A stretch of DNA of 50,654 nt. Origin: Candidatus Bipolaricaulota bacterium. GTDB taxonomy: Bacteria > Bipolaricaulota > Bipolaricaulia > Bipolaricaulales > Bipolaricaulaceae. Under the pieces are notes generated by a model. It was given only the letters and a program-made list of their open reading frames with translations, ran no database searches and was not told the DNA's origin. Below, in pieces: positions 33,862-44,467 of the stretch (position 1 is the stretch's first letter; every line of letters starts with the position of its first letter). The stretch covers positions 65,061 through 115,714 of the forward strand of contig JACIWK010000003.1 in assembly GCA_014360985.1 (NCBI GenBank), read 5' to 3'. The position numbers were made by a program, and so were the translations under genes.

Positions 33862-36800
33862 GTGGTGGTCATTTCCGGGGATGACATTCGAAGAATCCGA
33901 TTGGGATTGGCGTCAAGCGAGGAGATGCTGTCGTGGTCTCGGGGGGAGGTGACGAACTCCGAGACGATCAACTATCGTAGCCACAAGCCGGAACGGGGCG
34001 GCCTCTACGCCGAGGAGATCTTCGGTCCGGAGAACGACTACGAGTGCTCGTGCGGTAAGTACCGCGGCAAGAAGTATGAGGGCATCACGTGTGACAAGTG
34101 TGGGGTCCTCGTCACGGATTCCGCGGTGCGGCGGGTGAACATGGGCCACATCCGGCTGGCGAGCCCGGTGGTTCATTTCTGGTACCTGAAAGGTGTGGCG
34201 AGCCCCCTGTCCCGGCTTCTGGGGATCAAGCGCCGCGATCTGCGGCGCATCGCGTACTACGAGACCGAGACGTCGCGCGAGGACTTGTTCATCGTTACAC
34301 AATCCGCATCTCCCAAGGTCCGTCCGGGCGAAACTCTGTACGGAACTGAGGTTCGGATCCTGGCCACCGCGTTCACGTTCCAGGTCGAGCCGGCCTATCT
34401 CCTCACGAAAGCCCCGCGGGTGGTGGCCGAGGAGGAGGGCGAGGTCCAGGTCGAGGAGCGGAAGCTCGCCAACGGCGAGACGTTCCGGGCCCTCGTGATC
34501 GGGCGCCACGAGTATCCCGTGACGGCCGATGCCGAGCTGTTCGTCGAGGATGGGGACAGCGTCGAGGAGGGGGAGACCCTGTGCGAGAGGCCAGCCGGTG
34601 AGCTCTGCTCGCAGACGATGTTCGAGATGCTGCGGGCGCGCTATGAGGGGGTGGAGGGAAACCCGATCCAGGAGGTCGTCGACAACCTCGCCCATCTCGT
34701 GGTGGGGGTGGGGGAGAACGTCCCCCTGCGCCTTGGGCAGGAGCTGTCCACCCTGGAGGTACGGGCCTATGACCGGTGTTTCCCCGGGGGGTTCGAGGCC
34801 GCCACGGGGGCCGAGGGGATCGAGCGCTTGCTGGGAGCACTTGATCTGGACGCGCTTGCCGACGAGCTGTGGGAGGAGCTCGACCGGACCGCGAACCAAG
34901 GGGAACGGCGGCGGATCCTGCATCGTCTGGAGGTGGTGGACCAGCTCCGCCGGTCCGGCAACAACCCGGGCAACCTTGTGTTGGAGGTCATCCCCGTTCT
35001 CCCCCCCGCCCTGCGGCCGATGATCCAGCTCGAGGGCGGGAAGTTCGCGACCACCGACCTCAACGATCTCTACCGGCGCATCATCAACCGCAACAACCGG
35101 CTGAAGAAGCTCCGCGAGATGGGTGCTCCCGAGATCATCCTCCGCAACGAGCGGCGGATGCTCCAGGAGGCGGTGGACGCCCTCATTCACAACGAGAAGA
35201 AGGACAATCCAATCCGCGGTCGGGACAACCGGCCGCTCAAGTCGTTGTCCGAACGGATCCAGGGCAAGCAGGGCCGCCTGCGGAGGCACCTCCTCGGCCG
35301 GCGCGTGGATTACTCCGGCCGGGCGGTGATCGTGGTGAACCCCGCCCTCAAGATCCACCAATGCGGGATCCCGAAGAAGATGGCCCTGGAGCTGTTCAAG
35401 CCGTTCATCCTCGCGCGGCTAGAGAACCTGCCGTATGCGGACTACGACGAGATCAAGAACAAGGCCCTCGGGGGGGAGCTCCCCGAGGTGTGGGATGCCC
35501 TCGATGAGCTGATCCGGGAGTATCCCGTCCTTCTCAACCGCGCCCCGACCCTGCACCGCCTGTCGATTCAGGCGTTCCAGCCCGTGCTCGTGGATGGGGA
35601 TGCGATCCAGATCCACCCCCATGTCTGCCCTTCCTACAACGCCGACTTCGATGGCGACCAAATGGCCGTTCATCTGCCGCTGGGCAAGGAGGCGGTTCAG
35701 GAAGCGTGGGAGTTGATGCTTTCGGCGCGGAACACGTTGTCCCCCGCCCATGGACGGCCGCTCGCCCTTCCCACCCAGGACCAGGTGTACGGGTTCTACT
35801 ACCTCACGATTCTCGACCCCGAGGGGAAGGGGAGGGGGAAGGCGTTTCGCTCGCTGGCCGAGGCGGAGAAGGCCTACGAGTACGGAGTGATCAGTCTCCA
35901 CGCCCCCATCAAGCTCCGCCTGGAAGAGAAGGTCGTGGAAACGACCCTGGGGAGGGCGATTCTGAACCAGGCCCTCCCTCCCGATCTGCGCGACTACGGC
36001 GTGGTGTTCGATGTGCGCCAGGTCCGGCGCAAGGTCGAGGAGTGTTACCTCCGCTATGGCTGGGAGCGGGCGGCGGTGGTCCTCGACGAGCTGAAGGCCC
36101 TCGGGTTCCGCTATGCGACCCTATCCGGCCTCACGATTTCGATCCCCGATTGTGCGATCCCTCCCGAGAAGGCAGCGTTGGTACAGGAGGCCCAGGTCCA
36201 GGTGGAGCGGATCAACCGGATGTACGCGCGAGGGCTGGCTACGGAAGAGCAGCGCTACCAGGCGGTGACGAGGGTGTGGCGGGAGACGGTGGATGCGGTG
36301 GAGAGGGCGACGATGGAGAACCTGGCCCGCACGCCGTTCAATCCCGTCCACGCCGTCGTCGCGTCGGGGGCGCGCGGTTCCGCTGGTCAGGTGAAGCAGA
36401 TCGCGGGGATGCGGGGGCCGATGGCCGACCCGCAGGGGAGGGTCCTCGAGTGGCCCGTGATCTCCAACTTCCGTGAGGGGTTGTCGATCTTGGAGTACTT
36501 CATCTCCACGCACGGTGGACGCAAGGGGACCGCGGATACCGCGCTGCGCACCGCGAGCGCGGGGTACCTCACCCGGCGGCTCGTGGATGCGTGTGTCGAC
36601 GCGATCGTGAAGGAACGAGACTGCGGGACCCAGCAAGGGGTGGAGGTCGACCCGCTGTACTTCGCGCCTCGGGGCCAGGTGATGGAGGAGATCCCGGACC
36701 GGATCTACGGCCGGGTGACGGCGGAGCCGATTCGCGATCCGGGGACGGGGGAGGTCCTCGTGGACGCGGGGGTGCTCCTCGACCGGACCACCTCCGAGCG

Positions 36801-38811
36801 CGTGGGGAGGATGGAGGTCGAGCTGGACCTCAAGGCGAAGGGGGCAGAGGAACGGGTCGTGTACGGCAAGATCATCGGCGACATGTACCATCCCACGACC
36901 GGGGCGCTTCTGGCGCGGGATGGGGAGGTACTTTCTCCGGAGCTGCGTGAGGAGCTGATCTCGGCCGGGCTCCGGAAGGTGCGGGTCCGCCCGAGGATCG
37001 TGATCCGCTCCCCTGTCCTGTGTCAGACGCCGGGTGGGTTGTGCCAGATGTGCTACGGACTAGACCTCGCGTTCCATCGCCCGGTGGAGCTGGGGACGAC
37101 GGTGGGGGTGATTGCTGCCCAATCGATCGGTGAGCCAGGGACCCAGCTCACGATGCGGACCTTCCACACGGGAGGTGTGGCGGGCCTCGACATCACCCAA
37201 GGACTTCCCCGCGCCGAGGAGCTGTTCGAGGCCCGCAAGACGACGAAGGCCGCTCATGCTACCGTGGCCCCGCTCTCCGGGCGGATCACCCGCATCGAGA
37301 CGACCCGCGCCGGCCGGGAGGTGGTCGAGATCACGTCCGAGCCTCATACCGTTGTCCTGCCGCGGGCGTTCCTCCACATCGCCGAGGGGGAGGAGGTGGA
37401 CTTCGGCAAGTTCCGCTCCCTGCGAAGCCCGATCGAGGGGAAGGCATTCGAGTTCGAGGAGGGGGGGCAGAGGTACCTTGCTGTGCTCGACGAGACGAGC
37501 CTGGATCGGATCTACGTCCTTCCTCCGGAGGCCGAGGTGCGGGTCGGGCACCGGACGACGGTCGCCCCAGGGGACGCCTTGACCACGGAGTACCACGTCG
37601 AGGCCCCGGTCGCCGGGATCGCGGGGCGCGTGGAGGTCCAGCACGAGGGAGGGGTGCGACGGATCGTGGTACGCGGGGCGCGGGGGGAAGTGCGGGAGTA
37701 TGAGGTTCCCTATGGGTCCCAGATCCTCGTCGAGGATGGGGCGAACGTGGAGGAGGGGACGAAGCTCGCCACCCGCTCCCGGCCGCTCGTGATGCGGGCC
37801 GAGGTGGGAGGAACGGTGCTCGCTGGTCAGCGGTCAATCGCCGTGCTCGCGGAGGGCAGCCGGGCCGTGATCGCTCCTATCACCTCCGATCTCGTGCCGA
37901 TGGTCGAGCACGGCGCGCCGGTGCGGGAGGGCCAGGAGCTGTTCCAGGTCAACCTCCCCCCAGGGGAGGTCCTCGTCGTGGAACGGGTGGAGACGACAGG
38001 TGAGCTAGCGTCGGTGCGGTTCCGGTACAGGGCGGCGGTGGAATGCGATGAGGGCACGGTGGTCGACGTCGGAGACAAGGTCGAGCGCGGCGAGCCTGTG
38101 TCAAAAGGGGTGATCCCTCCCCACTACCTCATGGAGGTGGCCGGCGTGCAGAAGACGCGGGAGTACCTCCTCGTCGAGCTCCAGAAGGTGTACAAGTCCC
38201 AGGGCGTGGACATCAACGACAAGCACTTTGAGGTCGTGATCCGCCAGATTCTGAACAACGTGCGGATCGTGGATCCCGGCGAGTCGTCGTTCCTCCTCAA
38301 TGATGTCGTGCCTCTGGAGATCTTCCAGCTCGAGGTGCGGCGGCTTTCCGAGGAGAACGAGAAGGTCCGCCGCAGCCGCGACGAGCTCGTGGGAGCGAAG
38401 CTCCTCGCCCCCCTTGCCCGGGGGGGGACCACCCTCGCCGAGGCGGGGGAGGAGGTCACCCGCGAGGTCGTGGAGCGGGCGGTGGCCCTCGGGGTGAGGC
38501 AGGCGCGGGTAGAGCTGCACGGGGAGCCGCGCACGGTGCGCCTGCTGGAGTACCGGATCCCCCAAGGGGAGAGGGAGCTTCTGCGCATCTCCCGCGCGGC
38601 GCTGCTCCGCAAGTCGTGGCTCGCCGCGGCCTCGTTCGAGCGCACGACGAAGGTCCTGGCCGATGCTGCCCTGCGCGGGGAGGACGACCACCTCGATGGT
38701 CTGAAGCCATGCCTCATGGTCGGGAAGAGGATCCCCGTGGGCACGGGTTTCCCCGGTCGGAAACGGACTTCCGACGCGGAGGAAGTTGAAACGGAAGCGA
38801 GGGACACCTAG
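33862..38811 (+). CDS. rpoC: DNA-directed RNA polymerase subunit beta'
   Basis: 1649 residues, longer than the E. coli (1407) and Thermus (about 1524) proteins. The first zinc site is Cys62, Cys64, Cys77, Cys80. The catalytic Mg2+ triad is NADFDGD (Asp595, 597, 599). A second zinc site uses a cysteine near 921 and three near 1053-1064 ([12 protein letters not shown]). The trigger-loop region [16 protein letters not shown] follows without the proteobacterial SI3 insertion. Extra length lies between about residues 155 and 370, like the Thermus/Thermotoga N-terminal insertion, and again after [12 protein letters not shown], where about 250 residues of barrel-sandwich-like repeats replace the shorter Thermus segment. 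GTG 33862 or 33865 follows GAGGTGA. rpoB is not upstream. Confidence 0.96.
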   Translation: MVVISGDDIRRIRLGLASSEEMLSWSRGEVTNSETINYRSHKPERGGLYAEEIFGPENDYECSCGKYRGKKYEGITCDKCGVLVTDSAVRRVNMGHIRLASPVVHFWYLKGVASPLSRLLGIKRRDLRRIAYYETETSREDLFIVTQSASPKVRPGETLYGTEVRILATAFTFQVEPAYLLTKAPRVVAEEEGEVQVEERKLANGETFRALVIGRHEYPVTADAELFVEDGDSVEEGETLCERPAGELCSQTMFEMLRARYEGVEGNPIQEVVDNLAHLVVGVGENVPLRLGQELSTLEVRAYDRCFPGGFEAATGAEGIERLLGALDLDALADELWEELDRTANQGERRRILHRLEVVDQLRRSGNNPGNLVLEVIPVLPPALRPMIQLEGGKFATTDLNDLYRRIINRNNRLKKLREMGAPEIILRNERRMLQEAVDALIHNEKKDNPIRGRDNRPLKSLSERIQGKQGRLRRHLLGRRVDYSGRAVIVVNPALKIHQCGIPKKMALELFKPFILARLENLPYADYDEIKNKALGGELPEVWDALDELIREYPVLLNRAPTLHRLSIQAFQPVLVDGDAIQIHPHVCPSYNADFDGDQMAVHLPLGKEAVQEAWELMLSARNTLSPAHGRPLALPTQDQVYGFYYLTILDPEGKGRGKAFRSLAEAEKAYEYGVISLHAPIKLRLEEKVVETTLGRAILNQALPPDLRDYGVVFDVRQVRRKVEECYLRYGWERAAVVLDELKALGFRYATLSGLTISIPDCAIPPEKAALVQEAQVQVERINRMYARGLATEEQRYQAVTRVWRETVDAVERATMENLARTPFNPVHAVVASGARGSAGQVKQIAGMRGPMADPQGRVLEWPVISNFREGLSILEYFISTHGGRKGTADTALRTASAGYLTRRLVDACVDAIVKERDCGTQQGVEVDPLYFAPRGQVMEEIPDRIYGRVTAEPIRDPGTGEVLVDAGVLLDRTTSERVGRMEVELDLKAKGAEERVVYGKIIGDMYHPTTGALLARDGEVLSPELREELISAGLRKVRVRPRIVIRSPVLCQTPGGLCQMCYGLDLAFHRPVELGTTVGVIAAQSIGEPGTQLTMRTFHTGGVAGLDITQGLPRAEELFEARKTTKAAHATVAPLSGRITRIETTRAGREVVEITSEPHTVVLPRAFLHIAEGEEVDFGKFRSLRSPIEGKAFEFEEGGQRYLAVLDETSLDRIYVLPPEAEVRVGHRTTVAPGDALTTEYHVEAPVAGIAGRVEVQHEGGVRRIVVRGARGEVREYEVPYGSQILVEDGANVEEGTKLATRSRPLVMRAEVGGTVLAGQRSIAVLAEGSRAVIAPITSDLVPMVEHGAPVREGQELFQVNLPPGEVLVVERVETTGELASVRFRYRAAVECDEGTVVDVGDKVERGEPVSKGVIPPHYLMEVAGVQKTREYLLVELQKVYKSQGVDINDKHFEVVIRQILNNVRIVDPGESSFLLNDVVPLEIFQLEVRRLSEENEKVRRSRDELVGAKLLAPLARGGTTLAEAGEEVTREVVERAVALGVRQARVELHGEPRTVRLLEYRIPQGERELLRISRAALLRKSWLAAASFERTTKVLADAALRGEDDHLDGLKPCLMVGKRIPVGTGFPGRKRTSDAEEVETEARDT

Positions 38812-38828
38812 AATCCCCCGGAGGAGAT

Positions 38829-39206
38829 ATGCCAACCTTCAATCAACTCGTGCGCCAAGGACGGAAACCGCAACGGTCGAAGAGCAAGTCCGTGGCCCTC
38901 GCCGGCTGCCCCCAGCGCCGGGGCGTGTGCCTGCGCGTGTTCACCCGGACCCCCAAGAAGCCGAACTCCGCGCTGCGCAAGGTGGCCAGGGTGCGCCTAT
39001 CCAATGGGCGCGAGGTGACCGCCTACATCCCCGGTGAAGGCCACAACCTCCAGGAGCACTCCCTCGTCCTCGTGCGCGGCGGCCGGGTGAAGGACCTGCC
39101 GGGGGTGAAGTACCACATCATCCGCGGCGCGCTCGACGCCGCGGGGGTGGAGGGCCGCCGCCAGGGGCGGTCCCGGTACGGGATGCGCCGTCCCAAGGAG
39201 GGGTAG
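38829..39206 (+). CDS. rpsL: 30S ribosomal protein S12
   Basis: 125-residue protein of the decoding centre. [11 protein letters not shown] places the streptomycin-site lysines at 43-44, of wild-type form, and GRVKDLPGV carries the aspartate that is methylthiolated in many bacteria. The loop [12 protein letters not shown] carries two cysteines where many homologues have fewer. ATG 38829 has the SD GGAGGAGA and lies 17 bases after rpoC. Confidence 0.97.
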   Translation: MPTFNQLVRQGRKPQRSKSKSVALAGCPQRRGVCLRVFTRTPKKPNSALRKVARVRLSNGREVTAYIPGEGHNLQEHSLVLVRGGRVKDLPGVKYHIIRGALDAAGVEGRRQGRSRYGMRRPKEG

Positions 39207-39680
39207 GTGCCCACGTTCGATGTCGTCATCCCCGGTCGGGACGCTGCGGCGGACGTCCGCCAGGGCTCGAAGCTCGTGGAGAAGTTCATCAACTACGTGA
39301 TGTGGGATGGAAAGAAGTCCCTTGCCCGCCGCATCGTGTACGAGGCGTTCGACCTCCTCGATCGGCGTGGCGAGGGGCCAGCGTTGGACACGTTCTTGAA
39401 GGCTGTGCAGAACTGCATGCCCAAGATCGAGGTCCGCTCCCGCCGCGTGGGTGGGGCGGCGTACCAGGTGCCGTTTGAGGTCCCTCCTCACCGCCAGACC
39501 ATGCTCGCCCTGCGGTGGATGGTCCAGGCGGCGCGGGCCCGGTCCGAGCGGACGATGCCCGAGCGGCTGGCGGGGGAGATCTCCGCCGCGGCCCGCGGGG
39601 AGGGTGGAGCCTACCAGAAGAGGCAGGAAGCTCACCGCATGGCCGAGGCCAACCGGGCGTTCGCCCACTACCGCTGGTAG
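39207..39680 (+). CDS. rpsG: 30S ribosomal protein S7
   Basis: 157-residue primary assembly protein of the 30S head. Typical stretches are KLVEKFINYVMWDGKKSLA, VEVRSRRVGGAAYQVPFEV-like sequence near residues 75-90 and the C-terminal KRQEAHRMAEANRAFAHYRW. GTG 39207 directly follows the rpsL stop, with the SD AAGGAGG inside the end of rpsL, so the two are coupled. In E. coli S7 represses this str operon, but no leader structure for that was identified here. Confidence 0.97.
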   Translation: MPTFDVVIPGRDAAADVRQGSKLVEKFINYVMWDGKKSLARRIVYEAFDLLDRRGEGPALDTFLKAVQNCMPKIEVRSRRVGGAAYQVPFEVPPHRQTMLALRWMVQAARARSERTMPERLAGEISAAARGEGGAYQKRQEAHRMAEANRAFAHYRW

Positions 39681-39706
39681 TCCCTGCGGGTCCCCGGGGC
39701 GCGCCG

Positions 39707-41788
39707 ATGGCGGGTTATGACGTGCGACGGATCCGCAACATCGGCGTCATCGCCCACATCGATGCCGGCAAGACCACCCTCACCGAGCGCATCCTCTACT
39801 ACACGGGGAAGATCCATCGCATGGGGGAGGTCCACGAAGGCACCGCGGAGATGGACTGGATGGACCAAGAGCGGGAGCGGGGGATCACGATCAGCGCTGC
39901 CGCGACCACGGTGGAGTGGAAGGAGCATGCGATCAACATCATCGACACCCCGGGCCACGTCGACTTCACGGCCGAGGTGGAACGGAGCCTGAGGGTCCTC
40001 GATGGGGCGATCGTCCTCTTCTCCGGGGTGGAGGGCGTGGAGTCCCAGTCGGAGGCGGTGTGGCGCCAAGCCGATCGGTACCGCGTTCCACGCATCGCGT
40101 TCGTGAACAAGCTCGATCGGGCGGGGTCCGACTTCGGGGGGGCGCTCCAGGACATGGTGGACAAGCTGGGGGCCACGGTGCTCCCCCTCGCCGTGCCGTG
40201 GCGCGATAGCGAGGGGAGGCTCCTCGGGATGGTGCACCTTGTGTCGGGGACAGCACTGCGGTGGGATCCCGATGCTCTCGGGCGTCGGGTCGAGGTGTTG
40301 CCGATTCCCCCCGCGATCATTCCCGAGGTGCAGGAGTGGCGGGAGCGCCTCCTGGAGAAGCTGGCTGAGGTGTCGGACGCTGTGGCCGAGCACTACCTGG
40401 CCGGTGCGGACATCCCGCCCCGGGAGCTGCTGGCCGCGATCCGGACGGCGACACTGGAGAGGCTGTGGGTGCCCGTGCTCGGGGGGGCGGTTCTCGAGAA
40501 CATCGGTGTCCAACCGGTGTTGGATGCGGTGGTGGACTTCCTCCCCTCGCCGGAGGAGGTGCCGCCGATCTACGGCTTCTCCCCCCGCGGCGAGCGCGAG
40601 GCCCGGCGTGCCTCAACCGAGGAGCCGTTCGCGGCCCTGGTGTTCAAGGTGGCGACCGATCCCTATGCGGAGCGCCTCCTCTATACGCGCGTCTACTCTG
40701 GGCAAGCGGCGGAAGGCGACGTAGTGCTGAACGCCAGCGGAGGGCGCAAGGTCCGACTGGTGCGGCTGTTCCGGCTGCACGCCAACCGACGGGAGCGTTT
40801 GGAGTCCGTGGAGGCGGGGGACATCGTGGGCGTGATCGCGTCCGGCCCCGTGTTCACCGGGGACACGCTCTGCGATCCTGACCATCCCCTTCTCCTGGAG
40901 CGGATCTTGTTTCCGGAGCCGGTGGTGTTCTTCGCCATTGAGCCCCGGTCTGAGCGCGAGGAGCCGCAGCTCAGGGAGGCTCTCGATCGGATCGCCCAGG
41001 AGGACCCGACGTTCCGGGTTCGCGAGGATGAGGCCACCGGGCAGCTCCTTGTGGGGGGGATAGGCGAGCTCCAACTCGAGGTCCAGCTGCGGCGGGTGCG
41101 CGAGGAGTTCGGGGTCGCTCACCGGGTGGGGACGCCGATCGTCGCCTACCGCGAGGCGCTCGCTCGTGCGGTGGACATCGTAGAGGAATGGGAGCAGGTG
41201 CTGGCAGGGCGGGGGCAGTACGCGAAGATCGCCGTTCGGTTCGAGCCGCTCCCCCGTGGGGCGGGGTTCGAATTTCGATCCACCGTCCCGGCGGAGGTCC
41301 TTCCGTCGGAGTTCGTGGAGGCGGCCCGGCGCGGGATCGAGGGAGGACTTGGGGCGAGTCCGATCGGGGGCTTCCCGGTCACGGACCTGTGTGCCACCCT
41401 TCATGGGGGGCGGTGCCATCCTGTGGACTCGTCCCCGGACGCGTTTGAGGCGTGTGGAACGCAAGCGTTGCGCCGCGCGCTTGAGGAAGGAGGGGTGGTG
41501 CTCCTGGAACCGGTCGCGGAGGGGGATATAATCACGCCCACCGAGTATCTCGGTGAGGTGGTTTCGGATTTGGGCCGCCGCAGAGGCGAGATCCAGTCCA
41601 TACACACCCGGGGGGTGGTCGATATCATTCGCTGTTCCATCCCCCTGGGGGAAACCTTCGGGTACGCCACCCAGTTGAGGTCCCTAACGCAGGGGCGTGC
41701 GGTTCACACCCTTCGGGTGACCCGGTATGATGCGGTGCCCGAGGGAATCGCCCGTGAGGTGCTGAGGAGTCGGGGGTACGATGGCTAG
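39707..41788 (+). CDS. fusA: Elongation factor G
   Basis: 693-residue GTPase that drives ribosomal translocation and, with RRF, recycling. G1 AHIDAGKTT is at 16-24, switch I RGITISAAATT, G3 DTPGHVD and G4 NKLDRAG, followed by domains II-V of normal order (RGQYAKIAVRFEP in domain IV). GELQLEV replaces the common GELHLE motif of domain III. ATG 39707 is chosen because upstream in-frame codons overlap rpsG and lack homology. Its end overlaps rpsJ by 8 bases (ATGGCTAG). tuf, which commonly follows fusA, is absent. Confidence 0.95.
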   Translation: MAGYDVRRIRNIGVIAHIDAGKTTLTERILYYTGKIHRMGEVHEGTAEMDWMDQERERGITISAAATTVEWKEHAINIIDTPGHVDFTAEVERSLRVLDGAIVLFSGVEGVESQSEAVWRQADRYRVPRIAFVNKLDRAGSDFGGALQDMVDKLGATVLPLAVPWRDSEGRLLGMVHLVSGTALRWDPDALGRRVEVLPIPPAIIPEVQEWRERLLEKLAEVSDAVAEHYLAGADIPPRELLAAIRTATLERLWVPVLGGAVLENIGVQPVLDAVVDFLPSPEEVPPIYGFSPRGEREARRASTEEPFAALVFKVATDPYAERLLYTRVYSGQAAEGDVVLNASGGRKVRLVRLFRLHANRRERLESVEAGDIVGVIASGPVFTGDTLCDPDHPLLLERILFPEPVVFFAIEPRSEREEPQLREALDRIAQEDPTFRVREDEATGQLLVGGIGELQLEVQLRRVREEFGVAHRVGTPIVAYREALARAVDIVEEWEQVLAGRGQYAKIAVRFEPLPRGAGFEFRSTVPAEVLPSEFVEAARRGIEGGLGASPIGGFPVTDLCATLHGGRCHPVDSSPDAFEACGTQALRRALEEGGVVLLEPVAEGDIITPTEYLGEVVSDLGRRRGEIQSIHTRGVVDIIRCSIPLGETFGYATQLRSLTQGRAVHTLRVTRYDAVPEGIAREVLRSRGYDG
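41527..41532 (+). promoter_or_regulatory. Possible internal -10 box inside fusA
   Basis: A perfect TATAAT occurs inside the fusA coding region, about 250 bases before rpsJ. The best -35 candidate (TGGAAC at 41505-41510, 16-base spacer) is poor. It could be an internal promoter for the S10 cluster or a chance match, although such AT-rich words are rare in this GC-rich sequence. Confidence 0.25.
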
Positions 41789-42089
41789 GGAGAAAATCAG
41801 GATCAAGGTGCAGAGCTACGACCACGAGCTCGTGGACGCCGCTGTGCGCAAGATCGTGGACACGGCGATGGCGAGCCGGGCCAAGGTGAGTGGGCCGATT
41901 CCCTTGCCGACCGAGCGGCGTCTGTACACCGTCCTCCGCTCGCCTCACGTGGACAAGCGCTCCATGGAGCACTTCGAGCGCAAAGTGCATCGCCGATTGA
42001 TCGATATCAAGGAACCGACAGCGGCCACGATCAACGCGCTTATGGAAGTGGAGCTCCCCACGGGGATCGACATCGAGATCAAACTATGA
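41781..42089 (+). CDS. rpsJ: 30S ribosomal protein S10
   Basis: 102 residues. KIRIKVQSYDHELVDAAVRKI at the start, TVLRSPHVDKRSMEHFE in the middle and the C-terminal LPTGIDIEIKL are characteristic. It is part of the 30S head and, in E. coli, of NusB-dependent antitermination. It opens the S10 cluster but overlaps fusA by 8 bases, so the str and S10 clusters are fused into one operon. Confidence 0.97.
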   Translation: MAREKIRIKVQSYDHELVDAAVRKIVDTAMASRAKVSGPIPLPTERRLYTVLRSPHVDKRSMEHFERKVHRRLIDIKEPTAATINALMEVELPTGIDIEIKL

Positions 42090-42097
42090 GGGATGCG

Positions 42098-42718
42098 ATG
42101 GCCGTTGAGCTCATCGGGCGCAAGATTGGGATGACGCAGTGGTTCGACGAGGCGGGACGGGCTGTTGCCGCCACGGTGATCGAGGTCGAGCCCGCGGTGG
42201 TGGTGGGGGTCAGGACGCTGGACCGTCACGGATATGCCGCGATCCAACTCGGCGCGGGTGAGGTCGCCCCGCGCAGGGTGAAGCGACCCCTGCGCGGTCA
42301 GTTCGAGAAGGTTGGCGCCTCCCCGCGCAAGCACCTGTACGAGGTGCGGGTGGAGGACGCCGCGGCGTTCGCCCTGGGGACGGAGATTGGGATCGACGCG
42401 TTCGCGGCCGGGGAGAAGGTGGACATCACTGGGATCTCCAAGGGACGCGGCTTCCAGGGGACGATCAAGCGCTGGGGGTTCCATTCCCGGCCTCGATCCC
42501 ACGGGCACAAGTGGGTCCGGCGGCCGGGTTCGGCGGGGAGGGGGCTGGGCAAGGTGGTGAAGGGGAAGCGTTACCCCGGTCACGATGGCACGGCGCGGAT
42601 TACGGTGCGGAACCTCGCCGTGTTGGCCGTGGACCCGAGCCGGAAGCTCCTCGTGGTTCGGGGATCTGTGCCTGGACCCCGCTCGGGCGCGCTCAGGATA
42701 AGGAAGCACGATGCCTAG
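42098..42718 (+). CDS. rplC: 50S ribosomal protein L3
   Basis: 206 residues from ATG 42098, giving MAVELIGRKIGMTQWF, which matches the usual L3 start. AGGG eight bases upstream serves as SD. An ATG at 42086 overlapping the rpsJ stop (ATGA) would add four residues and cannot be ruled out. The peptidyl-transferase-proximal loop (GRGFQGTIKRWGF, then SHGHKWVRRPGS) is intact. The end overlaps rplD by 8 bases. Confidence 0.95.
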   Translation: MAVELIGRKIGMTQWFDEAGRAVAATVIEVEPAVVVGVRTLDRHGYAAIQLGAGEVAPRRVKRPLRGQFEKVGASPRKHLYEVRVEDAAAFALGTEIGIDAFAAGEKVDITGISKGRGFQGTIKRWGFHSRPRSHGHKWVRRPGSAGRGLGKVVKGKRYPGHDGTARITVRNLAVLAVDPSRKLLVVRGSVPGPRSGALRIRKHDA

Positions 42719-43352
42719 CGTCCAGTTGCACCGGTTCGACGATCCCGGGGGCGAGTCAGCGCAGGTCTCCCTTCCCGAGGCCGTGTTCGGGGTCGAGGGG
42801 TCGGCCGATCTTCTCCATCGGGCGGTGCGGATCCAGCTTCTCAATCGCCGGCAGGGGACAGCGGCCACGAAGACGCGGGGGGAGGTCCGCGGTGGGGGGC
42901 GCAAGCCATGGGCCCAGAAGCACACGGGTCGGGCGCGCCATGGGTCGACGCGGTCCCCCCTCTGGCGCCACGGGGGGGTGACGTTCGGCCCTCAGCCGCG
43001 GAACTGGTCCCTCTCTCTCCCGACCCGGATGCGGCGAAAGGCCCTCTCTACAGCGCTTTCCGCACGTTGCCAGGGGGGGGCAGTTCAGGTCATCGATCGG
43101 CTGGGATTTGCCAAGCCGCGGACGAAAGACGCAGTCGCCCTTCTTTCCCGCCTCTCGTGCCCTCCCAAGACCCTCGTCGTCGTCGCCCCGGAGGAGTACA
43201 CCGTCCCCGTGGTGCGATCGTTCCGCAACATCCCTGGAGTGGATTGTGTCCGCGCCGATGCGCTCACGGTGCACGAGGTCCTGGGTCACGAGGGGCTCCT
43301 CCTCACCGCGCAGGCGGTGCAGGCCCTGGAGGAGAGGTTGAGCGATGGCTGA
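42711..43352 (+). CDS. rplD: 50S ribosomal protein L4
   Basis: 213 residues. The extended loop lining the exit tunnel is recognisable (TRGEVRGGGRKPWAQKHTGRAR-type, near residues 47-68), as is GGVTFGPQPRNWS. In E. coli L4 represses its own operon. There is no obvious equivalent leader here because the gene lies deep inside a long operon. It overlaps rplC and rplW by 8 bases each. Confidence 0.95.
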   Translation: MPSVQLHRFDDPGGESAQVSLPEAVFGVEGSADLLHRAVRIQLLNRRQGTAATKTRGEVRGGGRKPWAQKHTGRARHGSTRSPLWRHGGVTFGPQPRNWSLSLPTRMRRKALSTALSARCQGGAVQVIDRLGFAKPRTKDAVALLSRLSCPPKTLVVVAPEEYTVPVVRSFRNIPGVDCVRADALTVHEVLGHEGLLLTAQAVQALEERLSDG

Positions 43353-43638
43353 GATGCATCTGGAGGACGTGATCCTGCGTCCGATCCTCTCGGAGAAGAC
43401 GTGGCGGGGGATGGAGGAGGGGAAGTACACGTTCGAGGTGGCCCCCACCGCGGGCAAGGCCGAGATCCGGACCGCAGTGGAGGGCCTGTTTGGGGTAAAG
43501 GTGGATCGGGTGTGGGTCATGAATCGATGTGGGAAGCCGCGGCGTACCCGACTGGATCGGCGCCACGGGCGGACGCGGGCCGAGCGGCGAGCCGTCGTCA
43601 AGCTCGCTCCCGGCCACAAGATCGACCTCGTGGGGTGA
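43345..43638 (+). CDS. rplW: 50S ribosomal protein L23
   Basis: 97 residues, starting MAEMHLEDVILRPILSEKT and containing KYTFEVAPTAGKAEIRTAVE. It sits at the tunnel exit and docks trigger factor and SRP. The start is inside the overlapping stop of rplD (ATGGCTGA). Confidence 0.96.
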   Translation: MAEMHLEDVILRPILSEKTWRGMEEGKYTFEVAPTAGKAEIRTAVEGLFGVKVDRVWVMNRCGKPRRTRLDRRHGRTRAERRAVVKLAPGHKIDLVG

Positions 43639-43644
43639 GGTGAG

Positions 43645-44466
43645 ATGGGTCTGAAAAAGCTCAAGCCGGTCACGTCGGGGCAGCGCCATGCGGTGCGCCC
43701 TGACTACGCGGAGTTGACGCGGGACGATCCGGAGAAGGGCCTGCTTGTCCCCCTCTCCCGCCGTGTGGGCCGCAACAACCAGGGACGGATCACCTCCCGC
43801 CACCGGGGCAGCGGCCACAAGCGACGGTACCGGTGGGTGGACTTCGCACGCGACAAGCGCGGGGTCCCGGCCCGGGTCGCTTCGGTGGAGTACGATCCCA
43901 ACCGATCGGCGTGGATCACCCTCCTCCACTACGCGGATGGGGAGAAGAGGTACATCCTGGCCCCGCTGGAGTTGCAGGTCGGCGACACGGTGGAGGCGGA
44001 GGAGAATGCGGAGCCCAAGCCGGGCAATGCCCTCCCGCTCGAGCGGATCCCCGCCGGGACGTTCGTCCACAACGTGGAGCTTTACCCCGGTTCGCGAGGG
44101 AAGGTGGCCCGGGCCGCGGGAACCGCGGCCCAACTCCTGGGGCGGGAGGAGGATCGGGCCATCCTGCGTCTGCCGTCGGGGGAAATCCGGGTATTCGCCT
44201 TGGGCTGCTGGGCCACGATCGGCCGCGTGAGCAACCCCGATCACAAGAACGTGCGGCATGGCAAGGCGGGCCGGGTGCGCCACCTCGGGCGGCGGCCCCG
44301 CGTGCGGGGGGTGGCAATGGGCGCCGACGACCACCCCCACGGAGGGGGAGAGGGACGGACCGGGGAGGGCCGGCCGTCGAAGACCCCGTGGGGCAAGCTC
44401 GCTCGCGGTGTTCCCACCCGCAAGAGGAAGGCCAGCGACGGCAAGATCCTCAAGAGGAGGAAGTGA
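43645..44466 (+). CDS. rplB: 50S ribosomal protein L2
   Basis: 273 residues of the RNA-binding core protein near the peptidyl transferase centre. [22 protein letters not shown] and the C-terminal [17 protein letters not shown], which contains the conserved histidine of the peptidyl transferase region, are both present. The usual MNPVDHPHGGG reads [11 protein letters not shown] here. The SD GAGGTGAG overlaps the gap after rplW. Confidence 0.97.
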   Translation: MGLKKLKPVTSGQRHAVRPDYAELTRDDPEKGLLVPLSRRVGRNNQGRITSRHRGSGHKRRYRWVDFARDKRGVPARVASVEYDPNRSAWITLLHYADGEKRYILAPLELQVGDTVEAEENAEPKPGNALPLERIPAGTFVHNVELYPGSRGKVARAAGTAAQLLGREEDRAILRLPSGEIRVFALGCWATIGRVSNPDHKNVRHGKAGRVRHLGRRPRVRGVAMGADDHPHGGGEGRTGEGRPSKTPWGKLARGVPTRKRKASDGKILKRRK

Positions 44467-44467
44467 C

